Origin: Synergistaceae bacterium
GTDB lineage: Bacteria > Synergistota > Synergistia > Synergistales > Synergistaceae
Length of the DNA: 64,000 nucleotides
Direction of reading: 5' to 3'
Assembly: GCA_031289775.1 (NCBI GenBank)
Contig: JAITOY010000047.1
Location: 37,695-101,694 of the forward strand
Numbering within the stretch: position 1 is the first letter of the stretch; each line of letters opens with the position of its first letter. Below the pieces are notes generated by a model. The model saw only the letters and a program-made list of their open reading frames with translations, did not search any database and had not been told where the DNA came from. A program made the position numbers and the translations under genes. Shown here piece by piece: positions 42,765-52,303 of the stretch.

Positions 42765-43931
42765 ATGATCAGGACATTGACGGCTTGCACGAGCGAAATC
42801 GACGACGTGGAGTTGGCTGTATCCGAGATATTGGAACAGTTGGATATGGATGGGCTGCTGGGGAACACCGTGGGCATTCTTACGTGCTTTGCGGATTTTG
42901 TCGAGTCCGAGACGGTGAAGGCTATATGCGACGCCCTGCCGTTCTGTGTTGTCGGTTCGACTACGCTCGGCAACTCGACACGCGGTTCCGTCGGCACGAT
43001 GCTGCTTACCTTGATGGTGCTCACAAGCGACGACGTCTCCTTTTCGGTCGGTTTGAGCGAACCTCTGCTCTCCGAGGATCCGGCGCCGCTTCGAGCGGCT
43101 TATAAGTCGGCTGTGGCGGAGCTCCCTGAAAAACCGGTTCTTTTAGTCAGCTTTGCGCCACTTCTCATGAACGTGGGCGGCGATTTTTACGTGAACGCGT
43201 TCGCGGAAATTTCCGAGGGGATTCCGAACTTCGGGATGATCTCAGTCGACCACAACAACGATTACAACGAGGCGCGCATATTTCACAACGGCGAGGCCTA
43301 CCCCAACCGCTACGCGTTCATTCTTTTCTCGGGGAACGTCAATCCGAGATTTTTTATGGGTTCGATATCTGCCGCGAAGCTCTTTCACGACAAAGGCCTT
43401 GTCACCGCGTCGCAGGGCAACCAACTCCAGACGGTGAACGGGCGGCCTGTGATCGACTACTTGACGTCGCTTGGCCTCACGCTCGACGTGAACGGGACTA
43501 TAGTCGGCATAAACTCCTTCCCGTTCATCATCGACTACAACGACGGCACGACGCCCGTCGTGCGGGCTATGTTCGCCAACACCCCGGAGGGCTACGCCGT
43601 CTGTGGAGGCGATATCCCGGTCGGGGCGACGCTTTCGGTCGGCGCCATAGACGCGAATGAAATTATAGCAACGACAACGGAGGCGCTAAACTCGGCCCTA
43701 GCCTTGGACAATCCCGACTGCCTCCTCATGTTCTCCTGCGTCGGGAGATATTTCTCTATGGGCTACGAGCCGCTGAGCGAGATGGAGCGCGTGCGCGACA
43801 TCATGGAGGCGAACAGCCTCCCCTACCAGTTCACGTACTCAGGCGGCGAGATTTGCCCAGTCTACGCGAGGGACGACGAGTCGATAACGAACCGCAATCA
43901 CAACGACACGTTCGTGATCTGCGCTTTGTAG
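42765..43931 (+). CDS. FIST domain sensor protein
   Basis: 388 residues. FIST N and C domains sense small ligands, probably amino acids, in signalling proteins. Seen here: VGILTCFADF, then GSTTLGNSTRG, an AAKLFHDKGLVTASQGN..QTVNG segment and C-terminal LMFSCVGRYFSMGYEP with the SGGEI motif. No signal peptide, so cytosolic. ATG at 42765 has AAGGGG 7 nt upstream. It ends 3 nt before the hybrid kinase, so the sensor and kinase are made together. Confidence 0.85.
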   Translation: MIRTLTACTSEIDDVELAVSEILEQLDMDGLLGNTVGILTCFADFVESETVKAICDALPFCVVGSTTLGNSTRGSVGTMLLTLMVLTSDDVSFSVGLSEPLLSEDPAPLRAAYKSAVAELPEKPVLLVSFAPLLMNVGGDFYVNAFAEISEGIPNFGMISVDHNNDYNEARIFHNGEAYPNRYAFILFSGNVNPRFFMGSISAAKLFHDKGLVTASQGNQLQTVNGRPVIDYLTSLGLTLDVNGTIVGINSFPFIIDYNDGTTPVVRAMFANTPEGYAVCGGDIPVGATLSVGAIDANEIIATTTEALNSALALDNPDCLLMFSCVGRYFSMGYEPLSEMERVRDIMEANSLPYQFTYSGGEICPVYARDDESITNRNHNDTFVICAL

Positions 43932-43934
43932 GCT

Positions 43935-46112
43935 GTGGACGAGAGACTCGAACAGTCTCCGGAGCCGATCGGCGCGGGCGCGACATCGCCTGACGCCGAC
44001 GCGTTATTGGAGGAAAACAAAAAACTCCGAACCGAGAACAAAAAATTGGCGAGGGAGTTAAAATACGAAAAAAGCATCAATGAGCGCAACAAGATAAGCG
44101 CGGAGGCCAAGGACAACCTCAGCAAGATCGTCTCGGCGGAGAAATCGAGGCTGGAGAAGTACATGAACCTGCTCCTCGCGAACTGCCCGGAGATAATCCT
44201 GCTCTTCGACAGCGAGGGACAGGTCGTGTTCGCGAGCGAGTCCTTCCTGCGCGGCGCGAACATCAAAGCCTTCGGTCTTCTAAAGGGCAAGACGTATCGC
44301 GAGTTGCTGTCGCCTGTTCTGGATGATGACTGTCTGCGCGGGATAGTGGATATGTTTCAGGGCGCCAGTGAGAATCACGCCGCAGAGATGGAGTGCGACA
44401 TAAATTTCGGCCGGGATGGCTGCCGCCACTATGTGGTCGAGGTGACGCCGATGTTGGAGGAGAGCGGTGGCGCCGAAGGCGCGATGGTCTTTTTTTATGA
44501 CACGACAGAGCTCACTCAGGCCAAAATCGACGCCGAACGCGCCAGGGAGTTGGCGGAGCGGTCAACGCGCGCTAAATCGGAGTTCCTCTCGCGCATGAGC
44601 CACGAGATGCGCACCCCAATGAACGCCATCATCGGCATGACGACGATAGCGAGGTCATCGCGCGAACTCGAGCGCAAGGAGTATTGCCTTGAGAGGATCG
44701 GCGAGGCTTCGACGCACTTGCTGGGCGTCATCAACGACATCCTCGACATGTCGAAGATAGAAGCGAACAAGTTTGAACTCTCCTCTGATGAGTTTAACTT
44801 CGAGAGGATGCTCCAGCGCGTGACAAACGTCATCAATTTCAAGGTCGCGGAGAAGGATCAAAGTCTCCTCGTCGATATAGACGCCGATATTCCGAGGAAC
44901 CTGATATCCGACGAACAGCGTTTGGCGCAGGTGATTACGAACCTGTTGTCGAACTCCGTCAAATTTACGCCGGAGCATGGGTCGGTCATCCTCGTCGCCG
45001 AAAAAACGTCCGAGGAGGACGGCTTCTGCACGATCCGCGTCGAGGTGAAGGACACCGGCATCGGCATATCCGAGGAACAGCAGAAGAGGCTTTTTACGTC
45101 GTTCGAGCAGGCTGACGGCAGTATATCGCGTAAGTTCGGCGGCACTGGCCTCGGTCTCGCTATATCGAAGCGCATAATAGAGATGATGGACGGCCATATC
45201 TGGATCGAGTCCGAGCTGGGACAGGGCTCGTCGTTCATCTTCGAGATAAAAGCGAAAATAGGCGAGGGCTCGTCTCCGCTCCTGCCACCGAGCGTAAGCT
45301 GGGACAACTTACGAGTTCTGGCCGTCGACGACTCGCCCGAAATATTGGAGCTTTTCAAGACGATCTTCGCGTCGCGCGAGACGAAAATCGAGACGGCATT
45401 ATCAGCCTCTGAGGCGCTTCACAAAGTCGAGACAAGCGCCGCAAACCCTTTCGACATTATCTTCGTTGACTGGAAAATGCCGAAGATGAACGGAGTGGAA
45501 CTGACTAGGGAGCTGAAGCGTCTGTATGGGGCAGAGCGGGTCGTCATCCTCGTCTCTGCGATAGACTGGGCCGAGATCGAAAAGGAGGCGAGGGCGGCTG
45601 GGATAAGCCGTTTCCTGCAGAAGCCGCTTTTTCCATCGACGCTCGTGAACTGCGTCAACGAGTGCCTCAGTCCTCTCACGCAACAGAGCGACGAAGCAAT
45701 AGGCGCCGCTCTCACCGAGGACGGCATCTTCAACGGGAAGCGCGTGCTGCTCGCGGAGGACGTTAAGATAAACAGGGAGATATTCGAGGCCCTGATCGAG
45801 CACACTGGTCTCGAGCTCGAATTCGCTGATGACGGCGCAATTGCCGTCGAAATGTTTATGGAGAAATCCGAGACTTACGACCTGATCCTCATGGACATGC
45901 AAATGCCCAACATGGACGGACACGAGGCGACGAGGCGCATTCGTTCGTCAGGGCTTCCCAAAGCAGAGAGGATATCCATAATAGCCATGACGGCGAACGT
46001 CTTTCGCGAGGATATCGAACGCTGCAAAGAGGCTGGCATGAACGACCACTTGGGCAAGCCAATCGAAATCTCCGAGGTCATATCGAAACTCAGGCGCTAT
46101 CTGCTGGCCTGA
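43935..46112 (+). CDS. Hybrid sensor histidine kinase with two receiver domains
   Basis: 725 residues, soluble. A coiled coil (about 25-80) leads to a PAS domain (about 85-195), HisKA with FLSRMSHEMRTPMN (His 223), an ATPase domain (TNLLSNSVKFTP, DTGIGI, GGTGLGLAIS), then two receivers: the first at about 462-585 with Asp 512 in DWKMPKMNG, the second at 603-725 with Asp 654 in MDMQMPNMDG. GTG start 3 nt after the FIST gene. There is no separate output domain, so signal passes by phosphotransfer to an unlinked partner. Confidence 0.92.
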   Translation: MDERLEQSPEPIGAGATSPDADALLEENKKLRTENKKLARELKYEKSINERNKISAEAKDNLSKIVSAEKSRLEKYMNLLLANCPEIILLFDSEGQVVFASESFLRGANIKAFGLLKGKTYRELLSPVLDDDCLRGIVDMFQGASENHAAEMECDINFGRDGCRHYVVEVTPMLEESGGAEGAMVFFYDTTELTQAKIDAERARELAERSTRAKSEFLSRMSHEMRTPMNAIIGMTTIARSSRELERKEYCLERIGEASTHLLGVINDILDMSKIEANKFELSSDEFNFERMLQRVTNVINFKVAEKDQSLLVDIDADIPRNLISDEQRLAQVITNLLSNSVKFTPEHGSVILVAEKTSEEDGFCTIRVEVKDTGIGISEEQQKRLFTSFEQADGSISRKFGGTGLGLAISKRIIEMMDGHIWIESELGQGSSFIFEIKAKIGEGSSPLLPPSVSWDNLRVLAVDDSPEILELFKTIFASRETKIETALSASEALHKVETSAANPFDIIFVDWKMPKMNGVELTRELKRLYGAERVVILVSAIDWAEIEKEARAAGISRFLQKPLFPSTLVNCVNECLSPLTQQSDEAIGAALTEDGIFNGKRVLLAEDVKINREIFEALIEHTGLELEFADDGAIAVEMFMEKSETYDLILMDMQMPNMDGHEATRRIRSSGLPKAERISIIAMTANVFREDIERCKEAGMNDHLGKPIEISEVISKLRRYLLA

Positions 46113-46199
46113 ATCCCGCGCCCTCGACCGCGGATCACCCGGGATCGTGATATACTGTTTATCGGTTTGGTATGTCATCTCGCGAGGAGGGCTGAAGGG

Positions 46200-48140
46200 A
46201 TGAGGGACGCTTTTGAAGGGTACGTCCGCGCGGCTGCCGCGACTCCGTCGATACGCGTAGCAGATTGTCAGTACAACACGGAGCGTATCGTCGCCCTGAT
46301 GGAACGCGCCAATGAGGAGGGCGTCAAACTCCTCTGTCTTCCAGAGCTCACTCTCACAGGCTACACATGCGGAGACCTGTTTTTGCAGGAGACGCTGCTT
46401 CGCTCCGCCAGCGAGGCCCTTTCGTCATTGGTAGAGAGGAGCGCGGGGCTTCCGCTTATCGTGATAGCAGGCCTGCCCATCATCCAAGGGGCGAAACTTT
46501 TCAACGTCGCGGCCGTATTTTGCGACGGCGGGTTACTCGGTTTTGTGCCGAAGACTAATATCCCAAATTACAACGAATTCTATGAGCTGCGGCATTTTTC
46601 GCCCGCCCCCGAGGAGACGAGGACTGTTCGTTTCGGCGGACGCGACGTTCCTATAGGGACGAGGCTTATATTTCAGTGCGACGAGGAGCCAGCGTTTCGT
46701 CTCGCTGCAGAGATATGTGAGGATCTATGGGTTCCGGCGCCTCCGAGCTCATTCCACGCGATGGCTGGCGCGACAGTGATCGTGAACCCCTCGGCGAGCG
46801 ACGAGGTCATCGGCAAGGCCGAGTATCGCGGAACTCTCGCCGAGGCCCAGTCCGGGAGGCTCATCTGCGGATATTTGTACGCGGACGCGGGGCACGGCGA
46901 AAGCAGCACTGACATGGTCTTCTCGGGGCATAATTTAATCTGCGAGAACGGAGAAGTTCTCGCGGAGTCGCCGCCGTTCGGGGACGGATGGACGTCGGCC
47001 GAGATAGACCTGCGAGCGCTCGAATTCGACCGCAGGCGAATGAACACATTTTCCTTCGACGCTAAAGGATACGCGACAATACCGTTCTCGCTCAACGCAG
47101 GGAAAGGGAATACGCGGCATATCTATCCACTCTCGCTGAACCGCCGCGTCGACCCGCACCCTTTTGTGCCCGGCGACGAGCGCGAGAAAAACGCGAGGTG
47201 CGAACTGATTCTGGACATGCAGGTCGCCGGCCTGCGTAAGAGGGTGGAACATTCCAGCGCAAAAAGCGCTGTTATCGGCATATCGGGCGGGCTTGACAGT
47301 TGTCTTGCCCTGCTTGTGACGGCGCGCGCTTTCGCGAGGATCGACCGCCCAATGACGGATATCCTTGCGGTCACGATGCCCTGTTTTGGGACGACCGCGC
47401 GGACAAAGTCCAACGCCCTTCGGCTCTGCGAGGCGATAGGGGTTGATTGTCGCGAGATCGACATATCGAACTCCGTGAACTTGCACCTCTCCGACATAGA
47501 CCAACCGCCGGAGTCCCACGATGTGGTGTACGAGAACGCCCAGGCCCGTGTTCGAACCCTTGTCCTCATGGATCTGGCGAATAAATCCGGCGGCATCGTA
47601 GTCGGCACAGGCGACCTCTCGGAGCTGGCGCTCGGCTGGTCGACGTATAACGGCGATCACATGAGCATGTACGGCGTGAACTCCGGCGTGCCGAAGACGC
47701 TCGTGCGGCACATAGTCCAGTACGTAGCCGATGTCACGCCAACGCTCTTCGACGTCCTGACAGACATCCTCGCTACCCCGGTGAGCCCCGAACTGCTGCC
47801 TCCGTCCGGCGACGACATATCACAGCGCACGGAGAACATAGTCGGCCCCTACGAGCTGCACGACTTCTTCCTTTATCACGTAGTCCGCTGGGGGCGTCCG
47901 CCAGCGAGAACGTTCGCGCTCGCGAAGATCGCCTTCCGCGAGAGTTACTCGCCCGAGGTCATATTGAGCTGGCTGAGGATCTTCTATCATAGGTTTTTCG
48001 CGCAACAGTTCAAGCGAAGCTGCCTGCCGGACGGCCCAAAGATAGGCTCTGTCAGCCTCTCCCCGAGGAGCGACTGGCGTATGCCGAGCGACGCCTCCTG
48101 CGCAACGTGGATGCGCGAGCTCGACGAGCTGGCTTGTTAG
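46200..48140 (+). CDS. nadE: Glutamine-dependent NAD+ synthetase
   Basis: 646 residues. Converts nicotinate adenine dinucleotide to NAD+ with ammonia from glutamine. N-terminal nitrilase domain holds the triad: Glu 49 (LPELTLTGY), Lys near 118 (VPKTNIPNY) and Cys near 172 (AAEICEDLW). The C-terminal ATP pyrophosphatase domain has GISGGLDSCLALL near 360 and GTGDLSELALGW. ATG at 46200 has GAGGAGG 9 nt upstream; the GGT-TTG start further up is not needed. TATACT at 46151 may be its -10. Confidence 0.95.
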   Translation: MRDAFEGYVRAAAATPSIRVADCQYNTERIVALMERANEEGVKLLCLPELTLTGYTCGDLFLQETLLRSASEALSSLVERSAGLPLIVIAGLPIIQGAKLFNVAAVFCDGGLLGFVPKTNIPNYNEFYELRHFSPAPEETRTVRFGGRDVPIGTRLIFQCDEEPAFRLAAEICEDLWVPAPPSSFHAMAGATVIVNPSASDEVIGKAEYRGTLAEAQSGRLICGYLYADAGHGESSTDMVFSGHNLICENGEVLAESPPFGDGWTSAEIDLRALEFDRRRMNTFSFDAKGYATIPFSLNAGKGNTRHIYPLSLNRRVDPHPFVPGDEREKNARCELILDMQVAGLRKRVEHSSAKSAVIGISGGLDSCLALLVTARAFARIDRPMTDILAVTMPCFGTTARTKSNALRLCEAIGVDCREIDISNSVNLHLSDIDQPPESHDVVYENAQARVRTLVLMDLANKSGGIVVGTGDLSELALGWSTYNGDHMSMYGVNSGVPKTLVRHIVQYVADVTPTLFDVLTDILATPVSPELLPPSGDDISQRTENIVGPYELHDFFLYHVVRWGRPPARTFALAKIAFRESYSPEVILSWLRIFYHRFFAQQFKRSCLPDGPKIGSVSLSPRSDWRMPSDASCATWMRELDELAC

Positions 48141-48169
48141 AAATATCCGATTGCCCTACAAGCGCGTTA

Positions 48170-49252
48170 TCACTTCGGTATATCCCCGACGATTCCCTCA
48201 ACGAACCAGCCCATGCTCCAGATGTCGTCGTCCGACATTGCCTCGCCATCCTTTACGATAACCTTTCCGGACTGGTCTTTTATTGGGCCGGCAAAGACTT
48301 TTTGTTTGCCGGAGATGATATCGGCCTTTTCGTCGTCAACCAGCTTGCGCACGTCCTCAGGCACGCCGGGGCCGAACGGGGCGAGATCGACCGCGCCGGA
48401 GTTCATGCCGAGCCAGATGGCTTCGGACTTCCACGTCCCGTCGGCGACCTGCTGTACCACCGGCGCGAAAAGTTTCTCCCAGTTCCAGATCGGGGCTGTC
48501 AATTGCATCGTTGGCGCGTATTTTGTCATGTCGTTGTTGTAGCCTATGACGTAGGTCTTGGCCTCTTCGCATGCCTGCGCGACCGCTCCTGTGTCGGCGT
48601 GCATCGCAATCACGTCGCAGCCGGCGTCGATGAGCGCCTTGGCGGCCTCCTTCTCCTTGCCAGGGTCAAACCAGGAGAAGAGCCAGATGACCTTGACCGT
48701 CGCGTTCGGGTTTACCTTGCGGACGCCGAGGGCGAAGGCGTTGATCATGCGAATAACCTCCGGGATCGGATGGGCGGCTACGTAGCCGATGTTGCCGCTT
48801 TTGCTCGCATTGCCGGCGACGAGGCCGCTCAGATAACGAGGCTCGTACATGCGGCCGAAGAGTGTGCCGACGTTGTCCGCGCGCTTATAGCCGGAGACGT
48901 GCATGAAGGTCGTGTCCGGGTATTTTTTCGCGACGTCCTGGACGAAGTCCATGTAGCCGAAGGAGCAGGCGAAAATCAGCTTCGATTTGTTCTGGCGAAT
49001 GAGGCGCTCCATGATCGGCACAGACTCCGGCCCCTCCGGCACTGACTCGACGATCGCGCTCTTCAGGGCGGGGAACGCCGCGTCAACAGCCAGGCGACCT
49101 ATCTCCTGAGAGTACGTCCATCCTCCGTCGCCGACTGGCCCGAGGTACATGTAGCCGGGGTTGATCTCCTCGACGGGAACCGGCGCGGCAAAGACCGCTC
49201 CAGCCATAGTACAGAAACAGCACGCCAAGGATAACATAACGAACTTTTTCAT
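48170..49252 (-). CDS. BMP family ABC transporter substrate-binding protein
   Basis: 360 residues. Signal peptide (LSLACCFCTMAGAVFAA) and the Bmp/PnrA fold: GPVGDGGWTYSQEIGR, LIFACSFGYMDFVQDVAKKYPDT, FGRMYEPRYLSGLVAG and VIAMHADTGAVAQACE. PnrA-type proteins bind purine nucleosides. ATG at 49252 with GGAGG upstream. It is encoded apart from its presumed permeases by one methyltransferase gene and converges on nadE. A TATAAT is at 49297-49292. Confidence 0.9.
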   Translation of the reverse strand: MKKFVMLSLACCFCTMAGAVFAAPVPVEEINPGYMYLGPVGDGGWTYSQEIGRLAVDAAFPALKSAIVESVPEGPESVPIMERLIRQNKSKLIFACSFGYMDFVQDVAKKYPDTTFMHVSGYKRADNVGTLFGRMYEPRYLSGLVAGNASKSGNIGYVAAHPIPEVIRMINAFALGVRKVNPNATVKVIWLFSWFDPGKEKEAAKALIDAGCDVIAMHADTGAVAQACEEAKTYVIGYNNDMTKYAPTMQLTAPIWNWEKLFAPVVQQVADGTWKSEAIWLGMNSGAVDLAPFGPGVPEDVRKLVDDEKADIISGKQKVFAGPIKDQSGKVIVKDGEAMSDDDIWSMGWFVEGIVGDIPK

Positions 49253-49355
49253 ACCGCAAACCTCCACAGGATATAATTTTGAGCGAACATGATTATATCA
49301 GTTTATCCCCGCGCCAGCTATGGCGAAACGCAGATTGTGTTCCGTCGCCCTCGCC

Positions 49356-50123
49356 TCACTCCTTGGGCTTGAGCGCCAAAAAGCGCAGGCGGACGTAGTC
49401 GGCTGTCCAGCCCTTCTCATCGCTGTAGAGCTTCGGGCGGCAGTAGTTCTCGACCTCCTCGTAAAAGTGGATGCGCTCATCGTCCGAAAAGTCTCTGGTG
49501 TGCGAGTTGGAGAAGACCTCGAGCCAGCCGCGAAGACCGTTCGGCAGTTTTGTCGGACGGTCGATCCGCGCTATGTAACTCACGCGGAAGCCCTGATTCT
49601 CGAGAATGTTCGAGAACATACCCACATCCGGGTACTTCCACGGATTGCGGGCTTTGTAGTCAATACCGCGATTGATGAGAGATATCTTCATCCCTTCGCG
49701 TATTATCCGCACATTGCCCTCACCTGCGCACTCCGCCGCGAAGCGGCCTCCCGGTCGCAGGACGTCCCATACTCCACGAACTACGGCGTACTGGTCGCCC
49801 ATCCAATGGATTGCCGCGTTGCTCATCACGGCGTCGAATTTACCGGCTTGGGCGAACTCGGCCTCGAGCTTATGAGCGTCCGCCACGCGAACGTTGAGCC
49901 CGAGTGAGCGAGCCGAGGCGACCATCTCCTCGCTCGAATCTATCCCTATCACCTCGCAGCCGCGATCGACGAGAGCCTTCGTTAAAACTCCATCCCCGCA
50001 GCCGACATCGAGCACTCGCTCGCCCGGTTTCGGATCGAGCAGCTCGATCACCGGCATACCAAGAGCCGCGACGAAATTCGCCGACTTTTTATAATTTTCC
50101 GGATTCCAAACCTGATTTGTCAT
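49356..50123 (-). CDS. Class I SAM-dependent methyltransferase
   Basis: 255 residues. Motif I VLDVGCGDGVLTKAL, acidic residue in VIGIDSSEEMV, then AAIHWM and VLRPGGRFAAE, as in the UbiE/trans-aconitate methyltransferase group. Substrate unknown. GGGGGTGGG precedes the ATG. It separates the nucleoside ABC permeases from the BMP binding protein and is in the same orientation, but nothing shows a link to transport. Confidence 0.85.
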   Translation of the reverse strand: MTNQVWNPENYKKSANFVAALGMPVIELLDPKPGERVLDVGCGDGVLTKALVDRGCEVIGIDSSEEMVASARSLGLNVRVADAHKLEAEFAQAGKFDAVMSNAAIHWMGDQYAVVRGVWDVLRPGGRFAAECAGEGNVRIIREGMKISLINRGIDYKARNPWKYPDVGMFSNILENQGFRVSYIARIDRPTKLPNGLRGWLEVFSNSHTRDFSDDERIHFYEEVENYCRPKLYSDEKGWTADYVRLRFLALKPKE

Positions 50124-50261
50124 AAACCCACCCCCATGAATTTGCCTATTATAGTCGATGCGGAGAATGGCGCGATACGGGATACGCGGAAAAAACCAGG
50201 TTCGCGAGCTTGTTGGGGAACAGCGTCGGTCACGCCTGATGTTTTCCGTAATGTCCGCGGA

Positions 50262-51191
50262 TCAGTCCCGCTCCTCCCTGTAAAACGGTACACCCAGGGC
50301 GGATGGGGCGCTTAAAGATATCTTGCGGCCTTTGCCTATCGAGATGAAGACTAGCACAAGGATGGTCAGGATATAGGGCAGCATCATGAGAAGCGGCGTC
50401 GGGACGGACGTCCCGGCAGCCTGAAGACGGAGCTGGAACGCGTCGACGCCGCCGAAGAGGTAGGCCCCGAGCGCGGCCCGCATTGGGTTCCAGACGGCGA
50501 AGATGACCATTGCCACAGCGATCCAGCCCCTTCCTGCCGTCATGCTCTCTGCCCAGAATTTGTTGTAGACGACGGACATGTACGCGCCACCCAGCGCCAC
50601 AAGGCCCGCGCCCAAGATAGCGTATGTACAGCGGATACGCGCTACTGGCAGTCCCATCGCGTCCGCAGCCCTGGGGTTGTCGCCGACGGCCCTAAGATCC
50701 ATGCCTGGGCGTGTACAGCGCAGGAAAAACACGAGGAAAAAAACGAGGATAAATGAGATGTAAACCATGATGTCCTGCGAGAAAAACACCCTCCCCAAAA
50801 TTGGCAGTTCCGACAAAACCGGGATGTCTAAAGGCGCCATGCCCTTTATGGTCATGCCCACCTGGTTCCTGCCCATCAGAGCGCTTGCGCCTCCGCCGAA
50901 CATCGTCATTGCGAGTCCGCAAACAACCTGGTTGCTGCCGAGCGTGACGGACAGAAAGGCGTGGATCAGCCCGAGGCACGCCCCGACGGCGAACGCGGCG
51001 GATAGTCCAAGCCATGGGCGCCCTGTGGAGAGCGTCGCGGAAAAGCCGGTGAGCGCTCCCATCAGCATTATGCCTTCCAGCCCGATGTTCATGATTCCGG
51101 CCTTTTCGGTCACTATCTCGCCCAATGTCGCGTACAGAATTGGCGTGCCGCTTCTCACGGCCGCGGCGAGGATCGGTATAAGGGTCTCCAT
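50262..51191 (-). CDS. ABC transporter permease (nucleoside type, second subunit)
   Basis: 309 residues with about eight to nine membrane segments. Member of the sugar/nucleoside BPD_transp_2 permease family: LGEIVTEKAGIMNIGLEGIMLMGA near the start and AVGDNPRAADAMGLPVARIR as the coupling loop. AGGAGG lies 9 nt before the ATG and the stop of the first permease is 5 nt upstream. Confidence 0.92.
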   Translation of the reverse strand: METLIPILAAAVRSGTPILYATLGEIVTEKAGIMNIGLEGIMLMGALTGFSATLSTGRPWLGLSAAFAVGACLGLIHAFLSVTLGSNQVVCGLAMTMFGGGASALMGRNQVGMTIKGMAPLDIPVLSELPILGRVFFSQDIMVYISFILVFFLVFFLRCTRPGMDLRAVGDNPRAADAMGLPVARIRCTYAILGAGLVALGGAYMSVVYNKFWAESMTAGRGWIAVAMVIFAVWNPMRAALGAYLFGGVDAFQLRLQAAGTSVPTPLLMMLPYILTILVLVFISIGKGRKISLSAPSALGVPFYREERD

Positions 51192-51196
51192 CAGTT

Positions 51197-52303
51197 TTAG
51201 CCTCCGCCGCCAGCGTATTTTTCGTGCGCGTCCGGCCCTTTAGCCGGCCCTAGGTCGAGCCGGACGCTGTAGTTCAGAAAAAACTCCCCGCCGAGGACGA
51301 AGAAGAGTATCAGCCCCTGAAAGATCGCCGCGCTCGCCAGCGGCAGCCCCATCTCTATCTGGAGCGCAGCCCCGCCGACTAAGAGGGAGCTCATCAAAAA
51401 CGCCACGAACAAGCTGAGCGCAGGGCTCAGGTGCGACAGCCACGCCACGATGATTGCCGTATATCCGTACTGCGCCGAAAAACCGGCCTGAATGCGGCCC
51501 TGAAGGCCGGCGACCTCGCACATCCCAGTGAAGCCCGCGATGGCGCCCGAGAGGAACATCACTCCGACGACTCCCCTGAAGTAGTTCATGCCGGCGTAAC
51601 TCGCGGCTCGACTGTTGTCGCCCATGACGCGTATCTCGTAGCCCCAGCGCGTCTTCCTCATGATGACCTCCATCACTACGGCCAGGACGAGCAGGGCGAA
51701 CAGCCCCATGTGGACGCGCGTCCCCCAGAGCGTGGGCAGCCTCGCCGAGTCGATAAAAGGTTTTGTCATGGGGAAGCCAAGTGAAGAGGGGTCCCTCCAC
51801 GGGCCGTAAATAAAAAACTCGAGCAGCCGAATCGCTATGTAGTTCAACATCAGCGTCGTGATTATCTCGTTCACGTTCCACTTCACCCTCAGGAAACCGG
51901 CGATGCCGGCCCAGACTCCGCCAGCTACGGCGGCGGCCACTGCCATGAGTGAGAGCATCGCGACACGGCTCTCCGCGGGGAAATAGCGAACAACGGCCGC
52001 TGCGGCGAGCGCGCCTAAAAGCGCCTGCCCCTCTGCCCCGATGTTCCAGATGAGCATCGTGTAGCAGAGCATGACCGCGATGGAGACCATAGCGAGCGGC
52101 AGCGCCTTCACCACTGTCTCACTGAGGTCATACCCACTGCCGAACGACGAGCGCAAAATGATCCAATATGCCGACAGCGGCGGCACCCCCTGAGTGTACA
52201 GGAAAAGGCCGCCCGCCACGAACGCGAACGAGACAAACAGGAGCGTCACTACTACGTTCATCCACACCGGCGCGTCTATCCTCTTCTCCGCGCGAAACTT
52301 CAC
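51197..52303 (-). CDS. ABC transporter permease (nucleoside type, first subunit)
   Basis: 368 residues with about ten membrane segments. It has LIWNIGAEGQALLGALAAA and the coupling loop VMGDNSRAASYAGMNYFRGV of the same permease family. The GTG at 52303 overlaps the last base of the ATPase stop, with GGAGG 7 nt upstream. The open frame continues 78 codons further up but only as an out-of-phase reading of the ATPase gene. Confidence 0.9.
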   Translation of the reverse strand: MKFRAEKRIDAPVWMNVVVTLLFVSFAFVAGGLFLYTQGVPPLSAYWIILRSSFGSGYDLSETVVKALPLAMVSIAVMLCYTMLIWNIGAEGQALLGALAAAAVVRYFPAESRVAMLSLMAVAAAVAGGVWAGIAGFLRVKWNVNEIITTLMLNYIAIRLLEFFIYGPWRDPSSLGFPMTKPFIDSARLPTLWGTRVHMGLFALLVLAVVMEVIMRKTRWGYEIRVMGDNSRAASYAGMNYFRGVVGVMFLSGAIAGFTGMCEVAGLQGRIQAGFSAQYGYTAIIVAWLSHLSPALSLFVAFLMSSLLVGGAALQIEMGLPLASAAIFQGLILFFVLGGEFFLNYSVRLDLGPAKGPDAHEKYAGGGG

